DNA of 64,000 nucleotides from Warburgia ugandensis. Lineage: Eukaryota; Streptophyta; Magnoliopsida; Canellales; Canellaceae. Position 1 is the first letter of the stretch. Each line of letters starts with the position of its first letter. The stretch covers positions 33,119,501-33,183,500 of the forward strand of contig CP141130.1 in NCBI GenBank assembly GCA_035236585.1. The letters are read 5' to 3'. Shown piece by piece: positions 26,720-38,030 of the stretch. Made by a program: the position numbers and the translations under genes. Under the pieces are notes generated by a model. The model ran no database searches. It saw only the letters and a program-made list of their open reading frames with translations, and was not told the DNA's origin.

Positions 26720-27660
26720 GATTGATCTTAAATCAGATGCTACCAAGGAGAAGAGGAGGTGAAGCCCCAAGACCTCATAATCCTCCAGCCACCTCTGCTC
26801 GAGTTGGTAATGGAATGGCTGAAGCCTTTCAGCTATTCATGCAACACATAGGGCAGTTCATGCAGAACCAACAACAAGCACCCGCGACAAGAGCCTCTTC
26901 TCTTGAAAGAATTGCCGATAGGACAGAGGCCCAGCTAGAACGATTTCAGAAGATGGCCCCATCATTCTCAGGGGAAGATGAGTCTGCAACAGCAGAAAAA
27001 TGGATCTTTGATGTTGAAAAATTATTCAAGGCTATGAAAATCCCAGAGGATAGGAAAGTTACCATGGCTAGTTTCGTACTAAAAGGCGAGGCAAGCTTTT
27101 GGTGGGAAACGGCCGAGAGAACCTATTTTGAAGAGACTAATGTTATACCTTGGGAAGAATTTAAACTAGTATTCAATGAAAAATACTATCCCCGCCATAT
27201 ACGAAAACAGAAGGAAAAGGAATTCATGAACCTGGAGCAAAGTAACCTCTCCATACAACAGTATGAAAACAAGTTCATAAGTCTTTGTAGATTTGCACCT
27301 AATGCTTGCTCCACAGAGGAAGACGCTGCAGAGAAGTTCGTTGATGGACTACATTCAGGCCTCAGAAACTAAGTGATAGGATTCCAACCCACCACTATAG
27401 CAAAGGCAGTAGAAATGACATCTCTCTTTGAAAAAGATTATCAAAGAACACAAGCTACTAGAGATGCAAAGAACAATAATAAAGGGAAAAATGATAAAGG
27501 CAAAAGACCTATCCAATCTTTTGGACCTCGACACCCACCCAAAAGACAGTTCGATCCTAAAGGAAGAAGGCCAGACATCAAAAATTGTCCAAGATGCAAC
27601 AGATATCACCCTGGTAGGCCATGTACCTTACCCCAATTCCCGTGTTACAACTGTGGAGAG
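26720..27660 (+). pseudogene. A1 gag region
   Basis: Contains the retrotransposon gag domain (MAPSFSGEDE, KWIFDVEKLFKAM, FVLKGEASFWWE, FNEKYYPRHIRKQKEKEF), typical of Tekay/Del gag, then a basic linker and a CCHC-type region ([12 protein letters not shown]). It forms the particle shell and binds RNA. Fossil; part of the 23834-33972 element. Confidence 0.9.
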
Positions 27661-30600
27661 ACAGGACACATAGCCAGGACTGGCCCTAAGAAGAAGACGG
27701 AAGAAGATCCTAAGGAGAATCACATCCCTCGAAGTCAAGGACGAGTATTTTCCATTACCTCAGGACAAGCGCAAGCATCCAATGCCGTAGTAGAAGGTAC
27801 ACTTCATATCTGTGATAGATCTGCTAAAGTATTGTTCGACACTGGTTCCACTCATTCCTTCATATCTGGTGAATTTGCCTCTTCCATGGATATGATAGTC
27901 CGGGAGTTAGACTTCTCCTTAGAAGTCATGACACCTGTAGGAAAGTCAATTTTCACTCACAACTACTTCCAAGATGTTCCTCTTGTAATCGAGGGCACTC
28001 TAATGAGTGTAGACCTCATCCACCTAGATATGACAGATTTTGACGTCATACTTGGTATGGATTGGTTAGCTGGGTATAATGCAACAGTTGATTGTCAGCA
28101 GAAGAAGATTATTTTTCACCTTCCTGAAGGGAGGATGGTCTCTTTACAAGGAAGGAGAGAGTATGCAGGAGCATGTGTTATTTCTGCTATAAAAGCGGCA
28201 AAGCACATTGCTCAGGGATGTTCATTCTTTTTGGCTAAAATAGAAGTCACAGAGGTCTTAAAGCCTACATTAGAAGAGGTAGATGTCGTTAGCGAATTCC
28301 CAGAGGTTTTTCCTGAAGACTTACCACGGTTACCACCAAAAAGAGAGATAGATTTTACTATTGATCTGATCCCTGGCACAACCCCCATATCAAAGGCACC
28401 ATATCGGATGGCCCCAGCAGAGCTAAAGGAGCTGAAGACCCAGTTACAGGAATTGCTAGACAAAGGATTCGCCAAGCCTAGTGTATCTCCTTGGGGAGCC
28501 CTAGTCCTTTTTGTTAAGAAAAAGGATGGGTCATTGAGACTCTGCGTCGACTACCGCATGCTAAATAGGGTTACAGTGAAAAACAAGTATCCTTTACCCC
28601 GTCTCGATGACCTATTCGATCAGCTTCAGTCAGCCCGTGTCTTTTCTAAAATAGACTTACGATCTGGATATCACCAGCTTAGGGTCAGGGAAGAAGATGT
28701 TCCAAAGACAGCCTTCAAAACTAGATATGGACATTATGAGTTTAGAGTGATGTCTTTTGGACTGACAAATGCACCAGCCGCATTCATGGATCTTATGAAC
28801 CGAGTGTTCAAAGCCTATCTTGATAAATTTGTCATAGTATTTGTGGATGACATCTTAGTCTACTCAGAAACCCTTGAAAACCATAAAGAACATTTACAAA
28901 TAGTACTGGATACACTTAAGGCACACAAGTTATACACAAAGTTTAGCAAGTGCGACTTTTGGCTACAAAAAGTAAATTTTCTGGGTCATGTTATATCCAA
29001 AGATGGCATTGCTGTTGACCCAGTAAAGGTTGAGGTGGTGGAGAAATGGAATAAGCCTAAAACAGTGACAGAAGTAAAGAGTTTTCTAGGCCTTGCAGGA
29101 TACTATTGGAGATTCATTGAAGGATTTTCACACATTGCCTTGCCCCTGACTAAATTGACGAGAAAAGACAAGAAGTTCGAATGGGATCAAGCATGCAAGG
29201 AGAGTTTTCAAGAACTAAAGAGGCGGCTAACCACTGCACTAGTACTTACTTTACCATTTGGCAGTGGAGGATTTGAGATCTATAGTGATGCCTCCCAACA
29301 TGGCTTGGGTTGTGTACTTATGCAAAATAGGAAAGTAATTGCCTATGCTTCTAGACAGTTGAAAAAGCATGAGGTCAATTATCCTACCCACGACCTAGAG
29401 CTCGCTGCTATCATCTTTGCCTTAAAAATTTGGAGACACTATCTCTATGGGGAAACATTTGAGGTTTTTACAGATCACAAAAGTCTCAAGTACATCTTTT
29501 CACAACAAGACTTAAACATGAGACAGCGGAGATGGATGGAGTATTTGAAAGATTACGACTTGACCATTCACTACCATCCAGGAAAAGCAAATGTTGTAGC
29601 AGATGCCTTAAGTAGAAAGACACTAGGGGTATGTGCAAGTTTACATTCTAGGAGATGGAAGTTGCTGCAAGAGGTGATAGGATGCAGACCCAAAATAAGT
29701 CATGGGAAATCCGTTATAGCCCACCTAACTATGAAGTCCACTATTAATGAGAAAGTTAAACATATACAAAAAGATGACACTGACACACAAGCATTAGTTG
29801 GAAAACCAGGATTTGTCAAAACAGCGGATGAGAGTGTCTGCCTGCAAGGGAGGTTAGTCGTACCAGCCAACAATGAGATAAGACAAGAGATCTTCAGGGA
29901 AGCACACCAATCAAAGTACACTATTCATCCCGGTGGAACAAAGATGTATCACGATTTGAAGCTACATTTCTAGTGGAATGGTATGAAAAGAGATATAGGA
30001 GAATTTGTCACAAGGTGTTTGACGTGTCAACAAGTTAAGGCTGAACATCAGAGACCGGCAGGATTACTACAACCACTTGAGCTACTAGAATGGAAGTGGG
30101 ATCATATTACTATGGATTTCATCCTAGGACTACCCAAGACACCAAAGGGACATGATATGATATGGGTGATCGTTGATTGGCTAACCAAGGCAGCACATTT
30201 TCTCCCAATACGAAAAAATCAATCCACTGATAGCCTATCTCAATTATATATTAAGGAAATAGTTAGTTTGCATGGGATACCACTCAGTATTATTTCCGAT
30301 AGAGACAGTCGTTTTACCTCGCAATTATGGAAGTTAGTACAAAAGTCCTTAGGATCCTCATTAAGTTTCAGTACGGCTTTTCACCCTCAGACTGATGGCC
30401 AATCTGAACGAACAATTCAGGTATTGGAGGGTATGTTAAGAGCTTGTGCAATTGACTGGAAGGAAAGATGGGATGAAAGTCTACCCTTAGTTGAATTTGC
30501 GTATAATAATAGCTTCCATTCAAGCATTGGAATGGCTCCTTACGAAGCGCTCTATGGAAGGTCCTGCCGATCACCTGTATGCTGGAATGAAGTTGGTGAA

Positions 30601-31152
30601 AACAGAATCATACAGTCAGAATTAGTGGAACAATGCGCAAATAAGCTAAAGCTTATTAGAAAGCGGCTTCTTGCAGCTTACAGCAGACAAAAGAGTTACG
30701 CGGATAGGCGACGTAGACAGTTGAAATTTGAAGTAGGAGATCATGTCTTTGTGAAGATATCTCCGACTAAGGGCATCATGAGGTTTGGGATAAAGGGAAA
30801 ACTTAGTCCTCGATTCATTGGACCATTTGAAATCCTGGAAAAAGTAGGAAAAACTGCCTACAGGATAGCGCTACCACCACGGTTATTAGAAGTCCACAAC
30901 GTATTTCACAAATCCATGTGGAGAAAATATGTGCCTGACCCTAAACATGTTCTTGAACAGGTACCAACCGAGCTACAACATGATTTAACCTTGGAAACAA
31001 AACCAGTACAGATTTTGGATAGAAAGATCAAGACACTATGGCATAAGGATATCCCATTAGTCAGAATTTTGCGACGAAATACGACCATCGAAGAAGAAAA
31101 TTGGGAGGTGGAATCGGAAATGATAAAGAAGTACCCCGAACTATTTTCTTGA
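27661..31152 (+). pseudogene. A1 pol region (protease, RT, RNase H, integrase, chromodomain-like tail)
   Basis: Protease [12 protein letters not shown] with [35 protein letters not shown] and FVDDILVYS; RNase H with [24 protein letters not shown] and [11 protein letters not shown]; integrase with an HHCC zinc region (CLTCQQVKAEHQRP), DFILGLPKT, ISDRDSRFTS and HPQTDGQSERT. The tail (LSPRFIGPFEILEKVG, then PLVRILRRN and EENWEVE) matches the chromodomain-like ends of Tekay integrases, which in the family steer insertion to heterochromatin. Fossil; close to full length. Confidence 0.92.
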
Positions 31153-31200
31153 AAGGAGTTGGAGAATTTCGAGGGCGAAATTCTTTTAAGGGGGTAATGA

Positions 31201-33972
31201 TGTAATGACCCAACATTTTGTATAAAGAACAAACATAGTGTGATGTACTAATGATCTTGTAACTTGACTATTTTGGAATAAATATATGTTTATTATATGT
31301 TTAAGGGTCTTATTAGGTGGTTGAATGTTTGATCAAAATTCACATAGATAACTTAGGAATTTGTGAATAAAATTAGTACCATTAGATACTACACACAAAA
31401 TGGAATCCAACGCCTCAACGAATGCCGAAAACGGAGCTCGTATGACGAAGTTATAGGCGTTAGAAGATTGAGCGTATTTTGGTAAAATGCACCTAAAAAC
31501 GAAAAAGCCAAAAACCACAGAGGGCCATTTTGATAACGGCACACCTTGTCTTCTTCCTCCTCCAGCCCTCTCTTGATTTCTCTAGAAACCCTCGGTTTCT
31601 AGAGATTTCCACCACCGCCAATGGCGGCATCGCCTTCTTCCCTCTATAAATACCCTCCACCCCTTCTTCCCAAAGCGCGCTTCTCCTTTCTAATTTCTCC
31701 CAAAACTAGATCTTGCAATAGGGGTTTGGAGGCGAGTTCAAGGCCTCGTTGTGTCACGTGGAGGGCTCCCCAGGTACTTCTCTCTTCCCCACGTCATTCT
31801 CCTCTCTTCCCTCACTCTTTTCCCCAAGGTTTTGGGCTAGATCTGGGCGTCTCCCGGCCAGAGAACGCCTTGGTAAGCAGGGTTCGTTCTAAAACCCTCA
31901 ACCCGCCAACCATGGTTTTGGCAGGAGCATAAACCACTGACCAGGGCGCCATTCCAGGCTGCTCAAACTGGCCCTCGATCCCCTTTCCTTTCCTTCCCAG
32001 CCCAGATCCATGCCGGATCTGGGTGCTTTTCTGGCCGGACATCACCGGCTTTCTGTGACCCAAACCAGACGGGTGAAAACCCATCAAGAGAGAGAGAGAG
32101 AGAGAGAGAGCCTCCCAGGGGCGCATGAACGTCCCAGAGTGCACGGCACAGTCCAGGGCGCCTGACTTGACACACAGCCATGCCAAGCTCCCTGGGGGTT
32201 GTCATTACGCACGCGTCACATGTGAATAGTCTTCTTAGCTCGACTAGGACTCATGGGATGTCCTAGGAGACGAAGCCCGCCGCAGCTACGCTTAAGATGC
32301 CTTCGCGCAATGCTATCCTGAGTGCACACCCTGGCACACCATTCGGATGTGCACACATGACCCAACCTGGTTGAGGTGTGACCAGGGAGCACACATATAC
32401 TAGAAAACATAGAGTGCGCATTCTAGAACTATGGCGTGCAAGACCCTAGGTGCTACATTTGGGTGTCCGTTAAGGCGCGACCTTTTAAAATCCAAAGTTG
32501 GAGCCTATACAATAAAATAGCATAGAATAACTCCTAGATCTTATGTTTGGACATCACTCAGGACCTTACCAAGATATTCTCGGACTCGAGGTGAAGACAA
32601 GCACAAGCGACGTAACAACGCACGAGGTAGGTCATCTGATCCTACTCTGTTTTCAAAATATATTCCAAACTTTCATAGTTACATGCTTTTATTACTATAT
32701 TGAGCATGTGTTTTAAACCATGTTGTTCTCATACAAGTATGCGAGACCTGATTTCATGACTAATATATCTATATATATATATATTTGAAAAATCTTGTAT
32801 TGAAGGAAAAATGCTGTTGAGAAGTAATGTTTTTATACGAGTTACGGATTCATGACATTTTATGCAATACTTGCATACGTTGAAAATAAATCCATAAATT
32901 GCATGATTTATGTTGATTTGAGATTGAGACTGTATGTTTTTGGGCTATTGAGCCTGATGGGCACTATGTTAAGTAGGTAGATCGCCGAATGAGGAAGCCT
33001 ATGTAGGGATAGCGGGTAGATCGCTGAATGAGGCAACCTGCGGCAGGAACAAAAACTCGAGTCCCAAGTGGGCAGATCGCCGAAGGAGGCAGCCTGTGGT
33101 AGGAACAAAAACTTGAGTCCCAAGTGGGCAGATCGCCAAAAGAGGCAGCCTACGGAGGAGCATAGTGACCCTATGATTTCAGTAGTATGGATATGCATAT
33201 AGCATTTAAATGGTTGTCAACGAGTACTCATGACCAGATGACTTGAGACCGGTGCATGTTACTTTGTGATGCTATCATAGACTACTTTAATTATTTTCTG
33301 ATCATTATATACTACGCCTGGCTTTGACATAGGGTGTAGATCTCATAACCAGGATATGGTGAATCTATTGATTTTGACTTTCTAAACTCAGACATACTGT
33401 TAGTATTGCATACTAACTCGTGATTGATAAAGAATTTCAATAGATGACATTACTTACACTTTATGCATACATTTGTGCACCTATTACAAATTTAGTATGC
33501 CTTTCATGCATCCACTTTGAACTCCGTATGATGCATTGCTATGTTTTCAAAAAGGGTAGTGTCAGGTTACCTACTGAGTATGATAAATACTCAACCCAAT
33601 CCATTATTTTTCAGATCAAATAAAAGACAAATAGAAGAAACAGCAGGAGGCGTTAGAACCAAAGTCAAGTAGGCAAAGGTACGATTTAATTAGTAATTTC
33701 CTTTGGTAACTACTATAATCTTGATTGTAAGTATTTGTTGTAGCTATGGCTGTGACTAACAATCCTAAGAGTGATTACTTGTTTTGATTGATTTATAAAT
33801 TGCCATGGCACTATGCATTGAGCGTTCATTTTGACACTCGGGCTCTTTATACAATGTTCTTTGAAAAAGAAGAAAATTTTCCTGCATTCTTTTGCATAAA
33901 TTGTTTTAAAACTAGAGATCGATCTCGCTGTGTTTTTACCAAAAATGGCATTGTAAAACCCGGGTCATCATA
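31201..33972 (+). repeat. 3' LTR of A1
   Basis: 2772 bp, from TGTAATGACCCAACATTTTG to GGGTCATCATA, then GAAAT. It matches the 5' LTR throughout, including the cassette (32974-33157) and the hairpin (33575-33593). Confidence 0.95.
31645..31652 (+). promoter_or_regulatory. TATA box in A1 3' LTR
   Basis: TATAAATA in the same context as 24277-24284; it could drive read-out into 3' flanking DNA. Confidence 0.55.
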
Positions 33973-33977
33973 GAAAT

Positions 33978-34644
33978 TTTGTCACAGGTCTGCAAATTGT
34001 GGATGGAATTGAAAGGCCACTTAAGTTATTTTGTGGCAATAAGTCAGCAGTTTTATATTCCAACACCAACAGGAGCTCGACAAAGTCAAAGCATATAGAA
34101 TTAAGTTCCTATTTGTTAAAGAAAGAGTTCAGAGTGGTAAAGTGTCTATAGGGCATATTGGCACAAACTCCATGATTGTGGATCCGCATATGGGTGTTGT
34201 GTCATTTGATGATATACTAGATTAGTGGGAGTTTGTATTTATATGCTTTTCTATTTTAGACACATCTTGTGCTTATTGATATTTTCTACAAAAATAAAGT
34301 ATTCAGTTTTATTTGACACTCTGATTTGGTTTTGATATGATCTCATAAGGAATAAAGATGGACTAGTTGGAAATAGGCATGCTTAGATCACATTGCATGT
34401 AATTTCCATGCTACACATCCATACTTGATCTATGTCGTTTGGTTATGTTAATATATGTCACCATGGATGGATTTAGTTATGATATATATAACAAAGATTG
34501 CCTTGATCCTATATTAGCATAATTATTGGACATGATTGTTAGGAGATATATTTATGATAGCAAATTTTTTGAGCTCATAAGGTGGTATTGTGATATACAA
34601 TTATAAAGTAATATATATATATATATATAGTCCAAGTGGGAGAT
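33978..34644 (+). pseudogene. copia-1 RNase H end, tail and polypurine tract
   Basis: Resumes the copia RNase H after A1 (GLQIVDGIERPLKLFCGN, then SKHIELSSYLLKKEF). It runs through untranslated DNA with a TA microsatellite (about 34611-34629) to the polypurine tract ending at 34644. Fossil. Confidence 0.85.
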
Positions 34645-35132
34645 TGTTAGATATTGGACATATATATGTATATGTATATGTATATATATATATATACATA
34701 TACATATATAACTTATATGCTATCATATGGGTTTGGCCTAAATTAAAGTGATTTAATAAGTTTTAAGGTTAAATGGGCCATAGCCATCTCAAAAGGTATG
34801 GGTTTTTTTATGTGTAGATACCTAATCTCTAATTTTTATTTTATGATGGGCTAAAAGAAGAAATAAGGAAATGGGATACAGTTATAAATGGTTATGGTCC
34901 CCAAATTATACGTATGATTCTTTTCTGACATCCCATCATCAAAAAAGAGAGAACACTAGTCTCCAGGAAGTTCATACGCATCAATTTGGAAGATCAGAAA
35001 CTGCAAGACTCAAGAATCACATACGGTCTTATGGATTCAGGTATGCTTCTACATCTATTCTTTTATTCTTGATGATTTTCATGGAGGATCTTGGTGTAAT
35101 GAAAGTATTCATCAATAAAGTATAATACAATA
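34645..35132 (+). repeat. 3' LTR of copia-1
   Basis: 488 bp, matching 6186-6649. The extra length is an AT-rich palindromic microsatellite (about 34657-34709). It ends TACAATA, followed by AAAAC. Confidence 0.92.
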
Positions 35133-35137
35133 AAAAC

Positions 35138-35802
35138 TATGACAAGGGTTTAATCTATGTACTACCAAAAGAATTGCAAGATTCCCTCAAGGTTTAATTC
35201 TTATAAAACAGTTCCTTCAGCTAATGACTTTCTCAAGAGATACCTTTATTTCGTTCTCAGAAACTGATTAGCTAAGCTTGTGGATCCTATTTTTATTGTG
35301 GGATGATCGACATAAGAGTATATGGGACTGTATTCAAGATACAAAGTATTATCCACACTGTATGGCAGAAGAGATAGTGGAGATGGTTTGGTGAATCTTA
35401 ATCTTTCTTCCATAGGCTGCACAATTTGAACATCTTGTTTAAGGCTATAGCAAGTGTTGTTTACCCCTCATTATATGTGTAATAAAAACTTCACACTCTT
35501 GGCAGGGAGAATATCACCTCCCATTACAAAGAAATGTTCTTGAAAGATGACTAATTGATTAGGGTCCTAGCCAATTTTGTAGATTCTTTTCTAGTAAAGA
35601 GGACTGTTGGAGTTTCCAACAAACATATATGCCCCAACTTCCCTCATTGAAGGGATCAAAAAGTGAGTACTTTTTCTATTTTCATAAATAATTAGAAGGA
35701 ACTGAAAGTGAGCTCACAGAGATTTTGTTTCTTGTTATGTTTTTCTTTTTGGAATTTGTGAGCAAGAGGACTTGAACCTGTAGCCTTTGTTTGAGAATGG
35801 CA
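35138..35802. other. Unassigned DNA between copia-1 and copia-2
   Basis: About 660 bp of the older target sequence. No domain is recognised on either strand. The part near 35740-35797 resembles the B-box side of a tRNA-derived element on the minus strand (GGTTCAAGTCC complement at 35768-35778). Confidence 0.4.
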
Positions 35803-36234
35803 TGTTGGAAATGTAAATTTGATTTGAGCCAAACTTAATTGGATAAGGGCCCATATTCTAGAAGGCTCACATTGAATAGACAAAAGTCCATCTTCTAGAA
35901 AGCCCACTTTCTAGAAAGTGTTGCTACAAAAGTCAAATAGAATATCTACATACTTTGACAATAGAGCTAGATATTTTGTAGAGACATCTAGATAACAAAT
36001 TGTAACCATATGATTAAAGGTGTGTTGGCACAATTCTAACCATTGGCTAAGGAGGTGCTATTAGTATAAATAGGGGTGGTTACTCACAAGTTGTATCAAG
36101 AAAATTTTGAGAATCAATACAAGCTCTCTTTCTCTCTTCCTTTCAAGCCTCTAAGTCCCTTCTTTGTTTGTAAATCCTTTTCTAGCTTCCAAAGCCTTCC
36201 TCATAATTTTGTAAAATACCATCCTCTTCTAACA
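35803..36234 (+). repeat. 5' LTR of copia-2
   Basis: 432 bp, TGTTGGAAATG to CTTCTAACA, with TATAAATA at 36065-36072. It contains several copies of the imperfect palindrome TTCTAGAA. Confidence 0.92.
36065..36072 (+). promoter_or_regulatory. TATA box in copia-2 5' LTR
   Basis: TATAAATA followed by GGGGTGG; the same at 44373-44380 in the 3' LTR. Confidence 0.6.
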
Positions 36235-36269
36235 AAGTGGTATCAAAGTTATAAGATCTTCAAGATTTA

Positions 36270-37630
36270 TGGCTAGTGGTGGCACGGTTCCCTTCTAAAT
36301 TCCTATGCTCAACATGAGAAACTATGATAATTAGAGCGTCAAGATGAAGGCTCTCCTTGGAGCATAAGATGTGTGGGACATTGTAGTAAAAGGCTACAAT
36401 GAACTTGAAGATGATGCTACTCTATCCGAAACCCAAAGGGATAGTTTGAAAGATTCAAGAAAGAGAGACAAGAAGGCTCTCTGCCTCATTTATCAAGCTC
36501 TTGATGAAGATGGGTTCAAGAAGATTTCAAGCGCAGCATCAGCAAAGGAAGTATGGGAGAAACTTAAGATATCTTATAAGGGAGTCGAGCAAGTAAAAAA
36601 GGTACGTCTTCAAACATTAAGAAAGGAGAGACTATTTCTGATTACTTTTCTAGAGTTTTAACCATTTTTAATCAATAAAAAAGAAATTGTGAGAGGTTAG
36701 GTGATGTGAGGATAATAGAGCAAATATTACACTCCTTAGATCCAAAGTTCATCCATATTGTTGTAACATATAAAGAAACAAAGAATTTAGAAGAAATGAC
36801 TATAGTGCAACTTATGGGCTCATTACAAGCCTATGAAGAAAAACATAAAAAGCAAGAAGAAATTGAGGTGCAACTTCTCAAGATGCAATTCAAATCAAAA
36901 CAAAAGAGTTTTGGAAATGTAAGAGGTCAACGAGGAAGAGGTCGTGGCCAAGGAAGAAGTCATGGACATGGAAGAGGAGGCTCAATAACAACAATAACAA
37001 CAGTAATGAAGAGAGAAGAGAAAGCTCAAGAAGAGATCGTGGAAGAGGCTATATAGGAACAAGGTATGACCAATTTCAAGTTAAGTGTTATAGTTGTAAA
37101 AAATTTGGACACTATGCTTTAGAATGTAAAGCTCCTAAAAACAAAGATGAAAAAAATGTCAATTTCATGGAAGAGGAGCCAAGAAGAAGACACTTTTCTA
37201 TTGACATACAAGAATAATGATGGAAGCCAAGAAAATACATGGTATCTTGATACTGGAGCAAGTAACCATATGTGAGGGAAAAAGAGCATGTTTGTGGACC
37301 TTGATGAGATGGTGAGCGGTAATGTCTCCTTTGATGATGAATCCAAGATAACAGTAAAAGGCAAAGGTAACATTCTAATCTGCTTAAAGAATGGAAGATA
37401 TCAATTTATTTTAAATGTTTATTACGTGCCCACCATGAAAAATAATATTTTGAACCTTGGACAACTTTTAGAGAAAGGCTATAATATTCTCATGAAAGAT
37501 TATAGTCTTTCTATAAAAGATGATAAAAATAATTTGATTGCAAAAGTACCTATGTCAAGAAATAGGATGTTCTTCTTAAACATTCCAAATGATGTTGCTA
37601 AGTGTCTTAAGGCATGTTTCCAAGATTCCA
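36270..37630 (+). pseudogene. copia-2 gag and protease remnant
   Basis: Gag with VWDIVVKGYNELEDDATL, KALCLIYQALDED, AKEVWEKLKISYKGVEQVKK and ILHSLDPKFIHIVV, then a low-complexity Arg/Gly-rich stretch (GRGRGQGRSHGHGRGG) just before the CCHC knuckle. The protease follows, with the LDTGASNHM motif and the VYYVPTMKNNILNLGQLLEKGY block. Fossil. Confidence 0.85.
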
Positions 37631-38030
37631 TCTAAAGGTATTTGGAAGTATAGCCTATACACATGTACTAGACGAAAGAAGAACCAAGCTCGATGATAAA
37701 AGTGAAAAGTTCATCTTCATTGGTTATTATTCACATTCAAAGGGCTACAAACTATACAATCCAACAAATGGGAAGACTATTATTAGCTGAGATGTGGAAT
37801 TTGATGAAGAAAGCTCATGAGATTGGAACGTTCATGAAGAAAGTCACAACTTCTTCCTTGAAAATGAAGACGAGCAAATAAGAGAAGATTAACATGAGAA
37901 CATCACACCACCAACCTCACCAACTGCAAGTGATCATGGAGACTCATCATCATCAAGTTCAAGTTCAAGTCCAAGGACACCACACACAAGAAGTCTATAA
38001 GAGCTCTATGAGGTTACTAGAAGGCAAGAA

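Larger units (their letters stand above)
23834..33972 (+). mobile_element. Nearly whole Tekay/Del-like Ty3/gypsy element A1
   Basis: 10,139 bp with LTRs at 23834-26608 and 31201-33972. GAAAT lies on both sides (23829-23833 and 33973-33977). The primer site TGGTATCAGAGCCC (from 26611) is of the initiator-tRNA-Met type, and the G-rich purine tract TTTTAAGGGGG precedes the 3' LTR. Domains in gypsy order: gag (about 26720-27600), CCHC region (about 27640), protease ([12 protein letters not shown], about 27830), reverse transcriptase (about 28480-28970, FVDDILVYS near 28840), RNase H (about 29270-29620), integrase (about 29930-30700) and a C-terminal chromodomain-like tail (about 31000-31150). The tail and long LTRs point to Tekay/Del. 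It looks almost whole, with about two breaks in the coding region. LTR divergence by eye is 4-5%. It is inserted in the copia-1 RNase H. Confidence 0.95.

Noticed and set aside
36930-37000. Arg/Gly-rich segment as an independent RNA-binding gene
   Set aside because: It sits between gag and the CCHC knuckle of copia-2 and is part of that protein.
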